In this document: positions 10,286 to 19,928 of the stretch, piece by piece
Position numbering within the stretch: position 1 is the stretch's first letter
How the letters are laid out: each line of letters opens with the position of its first letter
Assembly: GCA_030530775.1 (NCBI GenBank)
Contig: JAUMUG010000007.1
Span: 122,078-186,077, forward strand
DNA: 64,000 nt
From: Lautropia sp.
Lineage (GTDB): Bacteria; Pseudomonadota; Gammaproteobacteria; Burkholderiales; Burkholderiaceae_E
Reading direction: 5' to 3'
Position numbers and translations under genes: made by a program
The notes under the pieces: generated by a model
Databases searched by the model: none
What the model was told of the DNA's origin: nothing
What the model saw: only the letters and a program-made list of their open reading frames with translations

Positions 10286-10641
10286 CCGGACTCGTTCGTT
10301 CCATGTTGCCGCCGGTGCCGCCCCGTGCAGCCCGGCGGTCCGTGTTTATGGGACGGAAAGCCTCACACTCGCTCGCAGCAACTCACAGCCCTCGCTGCCG
10401 GCAAGCACCTCCGGTGCCTCCCGAAACCCCCGGCTCCCGGGTAAGCCCCTCGGCCTTGCTGTCCTGTCGACGTGATCATCGAGTCTCAATCTGTTAAATT
10501 TGAGGTTCCCCAGCAACGCTCCTTCGAATGACCGGGCGCTGCATATCTTTGCCGAGCCAGGTAACGCCCCCCGTCAGCACGCCTTTGCAGACATCGGGGG
10601 CTACATGTCCCGTGCCTTCATCTTGCAATCAGGTAGAAAGG
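10286..10641 (+). other. hpf-ptsN intergenic region
   Basis: 356 bp without a supported gene. It contains an AT-rich island around 10478-10505 with a small imperfect inverted repeat (CTCAA ... TTTGAG) that could belong to a promoter or operator for ptsN. Nothing else was recognised. Confidence 0.3.
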
Positions 10642-11112
10642 ATGAACCGGATCTCGAAGCTACTCACAGCCCGCGACATCCTGCTCGATGTGCCGGCCAC
10701 CAGCAAGAAACGGCTGTTCGAACATGCCGCCCTGCTGTTTGAAAACGAACATCGGCTCGAGCGGCAACGGGTATTCGACTCGCTGTTCGCACGCGAGCGT
10801 CTCGGCTCGACCGGGTTGGGCAAACAGGTCGCCATCCCGCATGGCCGCATCCGCAATCTCAAGACGCCGCTGATCGCCGTGCTGCGCAGTGAAAACGGCA
10901 TCGCTTTCGACGCGCCCGACAGCGAAGCGGTGCGCCTGCTGGTGCTGCTGCTGGTGCCCGAGCACGCCACCGAAGAGCACCTCGAAATCCTGTCCGAACT
11001 GGCCGAGATGCTGTCCGACGACGGCCTACGCGAAACCCTGCTGACTGCTGCCGAACCGGACCAGGTCTACAACACCCTGGCCAACTGGGAACCCTATCGG
11101 CCTGCCGCCTGA
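10642..11112 (+). CDS. ptsN: PtsN, nitrogen-PTS EIIA protein
   Basis: EIIA-Ntr of the regulatory nitrogen phosphotransferase system. It has 156 residues from ATG 10642, which is preceded by an AGGTAGAAAGG purine run. The phosphorylated histidine is His67 in QVAIPHGRI, and the family core FARERLGSTGLG precedes it. It sits between rpoN-hpf and hprK-rapZ, the standard Ntr-PTS cluster. Confidence 0.96.
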   Translation: MNRISKLLTARDILLDVPATSKKRLFEHAALLFENEHRLERQRVFDSLFARERLGSTGLGKQVAIPHGRIRNLKTPLIAVLRSENGIAFDAPDSEAVRLLVLLLVPEHATEEHLEILSELAEMLSDDGLRETLLTAAEPDQVYNTLANWEPYRPAA

Positions 11113-11242
11113 GCATTCCGGACAGTACACCCGACACAGCGGACCCGTTCGTGAGGACGGTACCGGCCAAACCCGCTGGCCCCTGCCGCCGCCACACGGA
11201 ACGTGGTGCCCGGCGATGGCCGAACATTCTCATGGAGCCTCC

Positions 11243-12247
11243 ATGCCGATCTCTGTCCAGAACCTCGTCGAATCCCAGCAGGGACGAACCCAGCTCGGCT
11301 GGATTGCTGGCCGCGGCGGGCAACATCGCGTCGTCGGCAGCGACCCCGACAGCTGCGCCGTCGACCAGATCGGTTATCTGAACATGATGCACGCCGAACG
11401 CATCGGCGTGCTGGGGCCGAGAGAGCTCGATCACTACCGGCAACTGGAAGATGAGCGGCGCCAGGAACTGCTCGACGCACTGCAGCGTGCCGCCCCCCCG
11501 GCACTGATCCTCAGCAATGCGCAGACAGCGCCGCAAAGCCTGATCGATTTCTGCAACGACATCGGCCTGCCGCTGCTGAGCGCGCAGCTGGATAGCGGTC
11601 CGCTGATCGAATCCCTGCAACAGTTTCTGGCCCTGAAAAACAAGGACCACACCTCCCTGCACGGCGTTCTGATGGATGTGCTGGGCATGGGCGTGCTGAT
11701 TTCCGGTGAATCCGGCCTGGGCAAGAGCGAACTGGCCCTGGAGCTGATCAGTCGCGGCCATGGGCTGGTGGCCGATGATGTCGTCGACATCGAACGGGTC
11801 AATCATCACACCATCGTCGGTCGCTGTCCGCAGCTGCTGCAAGGGCTGCTCGAAGTACGAGGATTGGGGCTGATCGACATCCGCACCATCTTTGGTGAAA
11901 GCGCGGTACGCCGCCGTATCCCGATCAAACTGATCGTGCACTTGGTCAAGCGCAGCACACTGGAAAACGAATACGAACGGATGCCGCTCGAGGCCCTGAC
12001 CGAAACCGTGCTGGGTGTTCCGGTACGCAAAGTGGCCATTCCCGTGGCCGCCGGCCGCAACATCGCGGTACTGACCGAAACCGCCGTCCGCTCCACCGTG
12101 CTGGCGCTGCGTGGCATCGACAGCACCCGCGACTTCATCCGGCGCCAGCAGGCGGCCATCATGGAAAGCCTGTCGGCCACCGACGGCGTGGCCGGTTCGG
12201 CTGCCGTTCCGGCGCCCGCCCCCACTCAACCACCACCAGCCGCCTGA
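11243..12247 (+). CDS. hprK: HprK, HPr kinase/phosphorylase
   Basis: Bifunctional kinase/phosphorylase acting on a serine of HPr-type proteins. The ATG at 11243 has a GGAG six bases upstream and gives 334 residues; an earlier ATG at 11216 is possible. The N-terminal domain covers about 1-135. The catalytic domain has the P-loop GESGLGKS (155-162), then RGHGLVADD and the signature LEVRGLGLIDIRTIFGE. The end is Ala/Pro-rich and longer than usual. In proteobacteria it lies next to rapZ and ptsN, as here. Confidence 0.95.
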   Translation: MPISVQNLVESQQGRTQLGWIAGRGGQHRVVGSDPDSCAVDQIGYLNMMHAERIGVLGPRELDHYRQLEDERRQELLDALQRAAPPALILSNAQTAPQSLIDFCNDIGLPLLSAQLDSGPLIESLQQFLALKNKDHTSLHGVLMDVLGMGVLISGESGLGKSELALELISRGHGLVADDVVDIERVNHHTIVGRCPQLLQGLLEVRGLGLIDIRTIFGESAVRRRIPIKLIVHLVKRSTLENEYERMPLEALTETVLGVPVRKVAIPVAAGRNIAVLTETAVRSTVLALRGIDSTRDFIRRQQAAIMESLSATDGVAGSAAVPAPAPTQPPPAA

Positions 12248-12428
12248 AAACACCCGGCTGGACACGCACGCGCCGGCCTCACGCTGCATCACCTGGACCA
12301 CCCGAGCACAGCGAAGCGACCCAGACACAGGAAACAGCCTCTTCCTGCCATCGGCCTTTTCCGGCTCAGGCCCCGGTACCACGGCACCACACCAGTCCCG
12401 CAATCCCCTCCCGACCACAGATCAGCCC

Positions 12429-13358
12429 ATGCAATTGCTCATCGTCACCGGCATGTCCGGCTCCGGCAAATCACTGGCCATCCACGTGCTCGAAGATGCC
12501 GGCTATTACTGCATCGACAACCTGCCCGTCCGCCATGTACTCGACGTGGCCCTGTCGCTGGAGCAGGAAGGTCGCACCAAGGTGGCGATGTCGATCGACG
12601 CCCGTTCTGGTTCTTCGCTGGCCGGTCTGCGGCAGGCGGTCCGGCAGCTGCGCACGGAAGGGCATGACGTCAAAGTACTGTTCCTGAACGCCCGCACCGA
12701 TGTACTGGTGCAGCGCTACTCCGAAACCCGCCGCCGCCACCCACTGACCCTGCCGACCCGGGGCCAGCCCCAGGACGGCGGGCAGAGTGGCGAGCAGGAC
12801 TTTGCCCCGACACTGGAGGAGTCGATCGAGCGCGAGCGCGAGCTGATGTCGGAAATCGAAGACATCGGCATCAGCATCGACACCAGCGATCTGCACCCGA
12901 ACACGCTGCGTCAATGGGTACGCGACGTCGCCCGTACCGACCGCGCCTCGATGACGCTGCTGTTCGAGTCATTCGCCTTCAAGCAGGGCGTGCCGCTCGA
13001 CGCCGATCTGGTCTTCGACGTGCGCTGCCTGCCCAACCCCTATTACAACGTCTCGCTGCGGGCGCTGACCGGGCTGGACAAACCGGTGCAGGAATTTCTG
13101 GCCGGCATCGACGCAGTGCAGAAGATGGTCGGCGACATCAGCCGCTTCCTGACCGAATGGCTGCCCAGCTACGTACAGGACAACCGCCACTACCTGACGA
13201 TCGCCATCGGCTGCACCGGCGGCCAGCACCGTTCGGTCTACGTCACCCAGGCCCTCGCCGAGCACTTCGCCAGAACCGAGCGCGTACTGGTCCGCCACCG
13301 CGCCATGGCTTCACGACAAGCCGGCAACGGCAAGACCGGCGGCAAGCAGACGACCTGA
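12429..13358 (+). CDS. rapZ: RapZ, P-loop RNase adapter/nucleotide-binding protein
   Basis: YvcJ/RapZ family. In enterobacteria it controls glmS small RNAs; in this lineage its role is less clear. There are 309 residues from ATG 12429. Walker A is GMSGSGKS (8-15), then DAGYYCIDNLPV, and the conserved C-terminal SFAFKQGVPLDADLVFDVRCLPNPYY and GCTGGQHRSVYV. An extra Gln/Gly-rich stretch of about 15 residues (after RRRHPL) interrupts the position just before the conserved ESIERERELM. Confidence 0.95.
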   Translation: MQLLIVTGMSGSGKSLAIHVLEDAGYYCIDNLPVRHVLDVALSLEQEGRTKVAMSIDARSGSSLAGLRQAVRQLRTEGHDVKVLFLNARTDVLVQRYSETRRRHPLTLPTRGQPQDGGQSGEQDFAPTLEESIERERELMSEIEDIGISIDTSDLHPNTLRQWVRDVARTDRASMTLLFESFAFKQGVPLDADLVFDVRCLPNPYYNVSLRALTGLDKPVQEFLAGIDAVQKMVGDISRFLTEWLPSYVQDNRHYLTIAIGCTGGQHRSVYVTQALAEHFARTERVLVRHRAMASRQAGNGKTGGKQTT

Positions 13359-13410
13359 GACGACACGCACACGCCCGCCAACGGACGGCCCTCCCACAGC
13401 CGGCCCCGTA

Positions 13411-14766
13411 TCAGGTGCTCTGCAGATCCGCACGCTCCAACCAGTTGCGGATCGGTGTCGGCAACGGCAAGCCGCCCAATCGGCGTGGGCTCACCCACCG
13501 TTGGGCCACAATGGGCGGTATTGCCGCCACCAGCAATGCCTGCGCTGACGCCCGTGCCGATCTGTCCGGTGCCACCCCAAACTCCTCCCCCGGATATCCG
13601 GCAACAGAATCCGCCGAGGGTTCGGCACAACGGGCCGGCTCCCCCGGAACCTCCCCACGCCTGCACTCCTCGGCCATGGCGCCCGGAACAAATGGAAGAG
13701 CGACGCCCACCGGTGGCATCCAGACCCGCGCATCCATCCTGAAATGCGTGAACACGTGCTGGAAGCCACCGGCCAGCCGCCAGTCTGCCGATGGCGCGGC
13801 AGGCAGCTCCGGCAGTGCCCACAATCCCCCCCACAGCCCCCGCTCGGGTCGCGCCGCCAGCAGCACCTGATCACCCTGCCGCAACAGAAGAAAATGCACC
13901 TCGCGCACCGGCTGCGCCTTGCGGGCACGCGGGCGCGGATAACGCTCCGGCTGCCCCTCGGCACGCGCTCGGCAAAGCTCGGCCAATGGACAGCGCCCAC
14001 AAGCGGGCGCGGTACGTGTGCACACCATCGCCCCCAGATCCATCAGGCCCTGGGTATAGGCGATCATGTCGGCGGCTCCGGCCCCGTCGGCGGGCAGCTC
14101 CGCCTCGGCCAGTGCCCACAGTCGGCGCAGCGTTGCCGCCTGCGCCGGATCGGCATCGATGGCAAACACCCGGCTCAGCACCCGCTTGACGTTGCCGTCC
14201 AGGATGGCGGCCCGCCGACCGAAACCGAAGACGGCGATCGCTGCAGCCGTCGAACGCCCCACGCCCGGCAAGGCTTGCAGGTCGGCCGGCTCGGACGGGA
14301 AAACACCACCGGCAGCCGCCACCCGGCGTGCCGCCGCGTGCAGATTGCGAGCCCGGCTGTAATAGCCCAGCCCGGCCCACAGCCCCATCACCTGCTCGGA
14401 TTCGGCTGCCGCCAGATCACTCACCGTCGGGAAAGCGGCAAGAAAACGCTCGAAATAGGGAATGGCCGTCGTCACCTGGGTCTGCTGCAGCATCACTTCC
14501 GACAGCCAGACCCGATAGGGATCCCGCAGCACCCCGGCTCCCGCAGGGGGCTGCCCTCCCCCCGCCTGCCGGCCTTCACGGCACTGCCGCATCGGTGGCG
14601 TCTTCACATCGCCGTCGCCGGAAGAAGCCCCCCTGCCCGCCCCCACCGACAGACCCTCATCCACCGTCACCGTCGACAGACCCAGCCCGGCCCGTGTCAT
14701 CTGCCATGGCAGATGATGACGCCCATGCCGACGCTGCCAGCAGATCAGCGCCGGAGCGAGCCTCAT
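13411..14766 (-). CDS. mutY: MutY, A/G-specific adenine glycosylase, with insertions
   Basis: Removes adenine mispaired with 8-oxoguanine. It has 451 residues from ATG 14766. Catalytic features are present: Glu90 in SEVMLQQTQV, HhH LPGVGRSTAAAI, catalytic Asp190 in ILDGNVKRVL, and the 4Fe-4S cysteines C249-X6-C256-X2-C259-X5-C265. The C-terminal NUDIX-like 8-oxoG recognition domain follows. Two low-complexity segments break the usual sequence: about residues 23-80 between HHLPWQ and DPYRVW, which are adjacent in orthologues, and about 345-410 in the C-terminal domain. It is 25 bp downstream of the dynamin-like gene and probably co-transcribed. Confidence 0.94.
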   Translation of the reverse strand: MRLAPALICWQRRHGRHHLPWQMTRAGLGLSTVTVDEGLSVGAGRGASSGDGDVKTPPMRQCREGRQAGGGQPPAGAGVLRDPYRVWLSEVMLQQTQVTTAIPYFERFLAAFPTVSDLAAAESEQVMGLWAGLGYYSRARNLHAAARRVAAAGGVFPSEPADLQALPGVGRSTAAAIAVFGFGRRAAILDGNVKRVLSRVFAIDADPAQAATLRRLWALAEAELPADGAGAADMIAYTQGLMDLGAMVCTRTAPACGRCPLAELCRARAEGQPERYPRPRARKAQPVREVHFLLLRQGDQVLLAARPERGLWGGLWALPELPAAPSADWRLAGGFQHVFTHFRMDARVWMPPVGVALPFVPGAMAEECRRGEVPGEPARCAEPSADSVAGYPGEEFGVAPDRSARASAQALLVAAIPPIVAQRWVSPRRLGGLPLPTPIRNWLERADLQST

Positions 14767-14791
14767 CGGAACATCGGGCGCCGCGGGCGCC

Positions 14792-16747
14792 TCAGACCGT
14801 TTCAGTGGCCTCGGCCTGCATGGGCCGCCTGTCCATCGCCCGCTGCACATCGTCGACCAGCGCCTTCATCTGTGTCATCTGCCGCTCGATACGTGCCCGG
14901 GTCGCCTCGATCTCGTGCAGGCGCTCCTCCAGTGAATCACCGGCCTCCATCACCCGCTGCACCGATTCCATGCGGCGACGCAACTGGCTCTGGTGTTCGC
15001 GCACCTGGCTTTCCAGCGGCATCATCAGCGAGCGCAGCCAGCTCTCCATCTCGCGGATGGCGGTGGCATAGATCCGCTTCAGATTGACCGCAACCGAAGC
15101 GAAAAAGCGCTGCGTCAGCACGGCCTTGTTGACCGTCAGCATCTTCAGCAGCCCAAACTGGCGCTGATGTGCCTGCGCGACCTTCTCGATCTCGGCAAAA
15201 TAGCGCCGGGTCGAAAACGGCAGCGGTAGCCCCAGCGTCAATCCGTAATCCCGGCTGAAGCGCTGATACATCGCCGTCATCATCTGCGAAATTTCACTCA
15301 CCAGCCGGTCGGCCTCCTCGAAGTCCAGCCTCACCGCCGTCAGCAGCGTATTCATACCGTCCTTCAGCTGCGACGACAGCTGGCTCGACATCATCATCTG
15401 CCGAGTGCGCTCCACATGCCGACGCAGATTGTCCTGACCGATATGGGTGAACAGCGACTGCGAATGCCGGGTGAACACCGAACGCAGCGCCGCCAGATGA
15501 CGCAGGCTGTCGTCGAACTCGGCCCGTTCATTGCGCACTCGCCGGGACATCTGCTTGATCATCGCTTGATTCTTGCCCCGCAGACTGTTCAGCTCGAAAG
15601 CCTGCTCGACCTGATTACGGCGGCGTACCGTCAGCAGGTTCATCGTCAGTCCACTGACTTCATCGAACTCGCGGCGCACCTGCTCGCGAATGATCACCTG
15701 TTGCTGCGGAATCAGCTCCTCCGACAGCGCATGTTCCAGGTCCTGCAGACGACTGCGCCGCAGCAGATCCGCCTGTCCATGAATCTTGGCCACCAGCCCC
15801 TTCTGTGCCGACACCGGATAGACCCGCGCCGTCGGCAGATCGAGCAGATTGGCCACCGAGGCCACCTGCCGGGCGATTTCCAGATCGTTCTCGGTCTCGG
15901 GGCGTAACTCGTCCCACAACCCGTCGATCTTGTTCAGCACCACGAAACGCCCGGTCCGGTGCGTCTTGCTGATGTGCGTCTGCCAGACATCGATATCGCT
16001 GCGTGTCACGCCCGTATCGGCTGCCAGCACGAACAGCACCGCGTGCGCATTCGGAATCAGGTTCAACGTCAACTCGGGCTCCGAGCCGATCGCGTTCAGC
16101 CCTGGAGTATCGATGATCACCAGCCCCAGTTCCAGGAGCGGATGCGGCAGATTGACGATGGCGTGGCGCCATGCCGGCACCTCGACCTTGCCCGGCGTCA
16201 GATTACGCCCGACCACCATCGCCTGCTCATTCTCGTACATCCCCATCTGCGCTGCCTGATCGGTCGAGACCAGCACCGTCTCGCGCACCGACTCGAAGGC
16301 CTCGCACAGCGAATCCACGTCGCTCACGTCGACCGGAATGAAACGCCAGTATTCATCCTGCTGGCGCAAATCCGCCAGCGACGTCGGCATCAGCCGGGTA
16401 TCGATCGGCAACAGCTTGATGCCGACCGGCATATCGGGGTCGAACTGCAGCTCGGTCGGACACATCGTCGTGCGCCCGGCCGAAGACGGCACCACGCGCC
16501 GTCCATACTGCGAGAAGAAAATCGCATTGATCAGCTCGGATTTGCCACGCGAAAACTCGGCGACGAAAGCCACCTTCAGCCGCGTTTCATGCAACCGGTC
16601 GACGACCTGGCCGAGTCTGAGCTGGATACCGGCATCAGCCAGATCCGACTGCGACAGCCACTCCCGATAACGCTCGATCACGCCCTGGAGATCGGCACGC
16701 CACCGACCATAAGCCTCGATTTGATCGCTGATGCCACTCGTTGTCAT
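14792..16747 (-). CDS. Dynamin-like large GTPase
   Basis: Bacterial dynamin-superfamily protein of 651 residues; such proteins remodel or tether membranes, and the role here is unknown. GTPase motifs: G1 AEFSRGKSE (63-71), a G2 threonine in AGRTTMCPTEL, G3 DTPGLNA (about 211-217) and G4 NKID (about 270). The rest is long and helical, with a predicted coiled coil near the C-terminus (SLEERLHEIEATRARIERQM). It lies between mutM (69 bp upstream) and mutY on the same strand. Confidence 0.85.
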   Translation of the reverse strand: MTTSGISDQIEAYGRWRADLQGVIERYREWLSQSDLADAGIQLRLGQVVDRLHETRLKVAFVAEFSRGKSELINAIFFSQYGRRVVPSSAGRTTMCPTELQFDPDMPVGIKLLPIDTRLMPTSLADLRQQDEYWRFIPVDVSDVDSLCEAFESVRETVLVSTDQAAQMGMYENEQAMVVGRNLTPGKVEVPAWRHAIVNLPHPLLELGLVIIDTPGLNAIGSEPELTLNLIPNAHAVLFVLAADTGVTRSDIDVWQTHISKTHRTGRFVVLNKIDGLWDELRPETENDLEIARQVASVANLLDLPTARVYPVSAQKGLVAKIHGQADLLRRSRLQDLEHALSEELIPQQQVIIREQVRREFDEVSGLTMNLLTVRRRNQVEQAFELNSLRGKNQAMIKQMSRRVRNERAEFDDSLRHLAALRSVFTRHSQSLFTHIGQDNLRRHVERTRQMMMSSQLSSQLKDGMNTLLTAVRLDFEEADRLVSEISQMMTAMYQRFSRDYGLTLGLPLPFSTRRYFAEIEKVAQAHQRQFGLLKMLTVNKAVLTQRFFASVAVNLKRIYATAIREMESWLRSLMMPLESQVREHQSQLRRRMESVQRVMEAGDSLEERLHEIEATRARIERQMTQMKALVDDVQRAMDRRPMQAEATETV

Positions 16748-16816
16748 GTCGGCAGTTTACACAAGCCGGCAGACCCTGCCAGACAAGCCCCGCCATCACC
16801 CTGCAACCGGGTGGCC

Positions 16817-17668
16817 TCAGCCGATCGGCGGTTGGCACTCCGGACAGAAAAAAGTGCTCCGTCCCTGCTGCCGGATCGCCTCGATCGGCGTACCACAGAC
16901 GGAACAGGGCGCCCCCTTGCGACCATATACACGATGTTGCAACTGAAAGTAACCGACCTCGCCGTCACTATCGACAAAGTCTTTCAATGAGCTACCTCCT
17001 GCAGCAATTGCATCCAAAAGCGTCATCCGTATCGCCTGCACCAATCTGTCACATTCCGCCATCGTCAACGTGCCCGCCAGCCGCTCCGGATGAAGACGGG
17101 CCCGGAACAGGGATTCCGATGCGTAGATATTGCCGACCCCGTTGACGACCCGCCCGGCCAGCAGGAACTGCTTGAGCCCGACCCTGCGTCCACGGCTCGC
17201 GGCAAACAGCCACTCGACATCGAATTCATCCGCGAGAGGCTCCACCCCCAGCCCGGCCAGTCGCGGATGCTCGCGCTCCACCCGTACCGGCTCCCCCTCG
17301 GCCCACAGCACCGCCCCGAAACGGCGTGGATCATGCAGCCGTAGCAGCCGCCCGCCGAACACCAGATCCAGATGATCATGCTTGCCGGGCGGCCGGTCGG
17401 CCGGCAGATGGCGCAGACTGCCCGACATGCCCAGATGAATCATCAATGTGCTGCCCGGAAAGCCCAGCAGCAGATACTTGCCGCGGCGCCGCACCTGCTG
17501 CAGGACCGGCGCCGCGCCGTCGGCAGCCGCCACGATCCGGTCCCACAGATCGGGCAGCACCGGCCAGCGCAGACGCTCACAGCGCCGTACCACCGCGGTC
17601 AGGCACCGCCCCGCCACCGCCTCGGACACCCCACGCCCAACGATCTCCACCTCCGGCAACTCAGGCAT
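16817..17668 (-). CDS. mutM: MutM/Fpg, formamidopyrimidine-DNA glycosylase
   Basis: Removes 8-oxoguanine and formamidopyrimidines with AP-lyase activity. It has 283 residues starting MPELPEVEIV, so catalytic Pro2 and Glu3 are present. Also seen are the conserved Lys region GKYLLLGFPG, HLGMSGSLR, the H2TH region (GVGNIYASESLFRARLHP) and a C-terminal zinc finger CSVC...CPEC. With mutY 2 kb downstream on the same strand, two arms of the oxidised-guanine repair pathway lie together. Confidence 0.97.
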   Translation of the reverse strand: MPELPEVEIVGRGVSEAVAGRCLTAVVRRCERLRWPVLPDLWDRIVAAADGAAPVLQQVRRRGKYLLLGFPGSTLMIHLGMSGSLRHLPADRPPGKHDHLDLVFGGRLLRLHDPRRFGAVLWAEGEPVRVEREHPRLAGLGVEPLADEFDVEWLFAASRGRRVGLKQFLLAGRVVNGVGNIYASESLFRARLHPERLAGTLTMAECDRLVQAIRMTLLDAIAAGGSSLKDFVDSDGEVGYFQLQHRVYGRKGAPCSVCGTPIEAIRQQGRSTFFCPECQPPIG

Positions 17669-17802
17669 GCCCCCATCCCCCGGTATCCAGTTTCCACATG
17701 GTCGTCGTCCTCTTCAGGCCCTCCGTAGCCTGACAAACCCGGCATCTCGTCAGTTGATACCCCATTTTCCTGCCGCTGATCGCCGTACAGGGAGAGTGGC
17801 AG

Positions 17803-17831
17803 CTGACAAAGTACGGCGCACGTTCTAACAT
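17803..17831 (+). promoter_or_regulatory. Candidate sigma-70 promoter for the TPR lipoprotein gene
   Basis: CTGACA (17803-17808), a 17-bp spacer, then TAACAT (17826-17831). The -10 ends only six bases before the ATG at 17838, so transcripts from it would be almost leaderless. It could also be a chance match. Confidence 0.35.
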
Positions 17832-17837
17832 GTTTCG

Positions 17838-19724
17838 ATGACTTTCCTGCGCACTTTCGACTCGTCCCTCCGCCCACGACTGACGCTCGGCGGCGCCCTG
17901 TTGCTGGGACTCCTGACGCTTGCCGGCTGCAGCAGCCTGGCTGGCGGCAATGCCCCGCAGGCACATTCGTCCGATGCCGGCCAGACGGCATCGGCCGACG
18001 GACCCAGCGCCCAGGCCGCCCCACCGCCGGGCAACGGCACGGACGTACCCGTAGAAGAAGTCCCGACGACCCCGCCGCCCTACCGACCCGCCAACCTGCC
18101 GCAGATGGCGCTGACCCCGCCCATCATCTACGAGGTACTGGCGGCCGAAGTCGCCCTGCAGCGCAGCCAGCCACAGCTGGCCTACCGTACCTATCACACG
18201 CTCGCCCTGCAGATACGTGATGCCCGGCTGGCCCGTCGAGCCACCGAGATCGCCCTGCTCACGGGCGCGTTCCGCGACGCCCTGCCCTCGGCAAAACTGT
18301 GGCAGGAACTCGACCCCGATTCCAGCGAAGCCCGCCAAACCATCGATACGCTGTTGCTGGCCACCGGCCGTATCCAGGACGTGGAACCCGGCCTGCGGCA
18401 ACGCCTGGCCGAGGCCCGCAAAAACGGCACGCTGAGCCTGGCCTATACCCAGCTGCAACGCCAACTGCTCAACGCCAATGACCACGAACAGGGCTGGCGT
18501 GCCATCCAACGGCTGAGCGAACCCGATCTCGACAACGCCGCCGCCCGCCTGGCACGTGCCCATCTGGCTGCTGCTGCCGGCTACTACCAGGTTGCCGCCG
18601 ACGAGGCCCAGGCCGCCCACAGACTCAGCCCCGATGACCCGGAAGCGGCGCTGGCCACTGCCCAGCACCTGCAACCCGTACCCGACGGCAACGCGCAGGC
18701 CATCTCGGTGCTGCAGAACTTTCTGCACAGGCACCCCGACGACTCGGCGGTGCGCCTGGCCCTGGGCCGCCTGCAGATCGCGGATGGCCAGCGCGATGCC
18801 GCCATCAGTACCCTGCATCAGCTGCCCGAGCCAGACCGGAACACCCCACTGGCCCTCTATACCCTGGCCCAGCTCTACTTCCAGAAACAGGACTACGACC
18901 AGGCCGAAGCCTACCTCGAACGTTATGTCGGACTGCCCGCCGAAGTATCGCGCGACAATGGTCCGGCCTACATGTTCCTGGCCGAAATCAGCGAACAGCG
19001 CAACGACATCCCCAAGGCCATCGACTGGCTGTCGCGCATCCACGGCGACCAGAGCCCCCTGTACTTCGAAGCCCTGTCGCGCCGCGCCATTCTCAGCGCC
19101 CGCCAGAGCCGCCCCGAAACCGGTCTGGCCCTGCTGGACACCATCCAGCCGCGCAATGCCAAGGAAAAACAGCTGATCATCACCACCCATGCGCAAATCC
19201 TGCGCGAAGCCGAACGCCATCAGGAGGCCTTCAAGCTGCTCGACGATGCACTCAAGGGCCCGGATGACACCACCGACCTGCTCTACGACCACGCACTGAC
19301 TGCCGAAAAGATCGGCCGGCTCGACCTGCTCGAAAAAAGTCTGCGCACCCTGATCGAACACCGGCCCGACAGTGGCCACGCCTACAACGCATTGGGCTAC
19401 ACCCTGGCCGACCACAACGTCCGTCTGCCCGAAGCGCTCGGCCTGATCCAACAGGCCGACAAACTGCTGCCCAACAACGCCCATGTGCTCGACAGCCTGG
19501 GATGGGTCCATTTCCGGATGGGTCAGCTGCCCAAAGCCCTGGAAATACTGAAGCGGGCCTACGATCTGCAGCCCGATGCCGAAATCGCCGCCCACTATGG
19601 CGAAGTGCTCTGGGCCGCGGACCGGCACGAAGCCGCCCGCGAAGTCTGGCGCGATGGCCTGAAACGTGCGCCCGACAACACCTTGCTGCGCGATACACTC
19701 AAACGCCTGGACGTCTCGCTCTGA
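17838..19724 (+). CDS. TPR-repeat lipoprotein
   Basis: A 628-residue predicted lipoprotein with a signal sequence ending LTLAG-C at about Cys31, then a Pro/Gly-rich linker to about residue 90 and a long helical array of tetratricopeptide repeats. Clear TPR copies lie near the C-terminus (HAYNALGYTLADHNVRLPEALGLIQQA and VLDSLGWVHFRMGQLPKALEILKRAYDLQPD). Proteins of this type precede lolB-ispE in Burkholderiales; the biochemical role is not established. Assembly or scaffolding at the outer membrane is an inference. Confidence 0.85.
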   Translation: MTFLRTFDSSLRPRLTLGGALLLGLLTLAGCSSLAGGNAPQAHSSDAGQTASADGPSAQAAPPPGNGTDVPVEEVPTTPPPYRPANLPQMALTPPIIYEVLAAEVALQRSQPQLAYRTYHTLALQIRDARLARRATEIALLTGAFRDALPSAKLWQELDPDSSEARQTIDTLLLATGRIQDVEPGLRQRLAEARKNGTLSLAYTQLQRQLLNANDHEQGWRAIQRLSEPDLDNAAARLARAHLAAAAGYYQVAADEAQAAHRLSPDDPEAALATAQHLQPVPDGNAQAISVLQNFLHRHPDDSAVRLALGRLQIADGQRDAAISTLHQLPEPDRNTPLALYTLAQLYFQKQDYDQAEAYLERYVGLPAEVSRDNGPAYMFLAEISEQRNDIPKAIDWLSRIHGDQSPLYFEALSRRAILSARQSRPETGLALLDTIQPRNAKEKQLIITTHAQILREAERHQEAFKLLDDALKGPDDTTDLLYDHALTAEKIGRLDLLEKSLRTLIEHRPDSGHAYNALGYTLADHNVRLPEALGLIQQADKLLPNNAHVLDSLGWVHFRMGQLPKALEILKRAYDLQPDAEIAAHYGEVLWAADRHEAAREVWRDGLKRAPDNTLLRDTLKRLDVSL

Positions 19725-19928
19725 ACGCTTCACGCCGATCCGCCCGCTGCGCTGGCATGAAGCCCGGACCGCAAAGGCAGGCCAGCGCAGACATATGCCC
19801 TGGTGTACCACGATGCCCCGGCTCGACCGACGGAAGCAGCGCGCCTTCGTTCCGAGCAGGGCACACAGGCCCCGTCGATGAACGGCCGACATCGCCGTCG
19901 ATGCTTCCAACGCACTCCACGGATACCC

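Noticed and set aside
10859..12418. 519-codon minus-strand frame opposite ptsN/hprK
   Set aside because: Shadow of HprK and PtsN, which carry all catalytic motifs on the plus strand.
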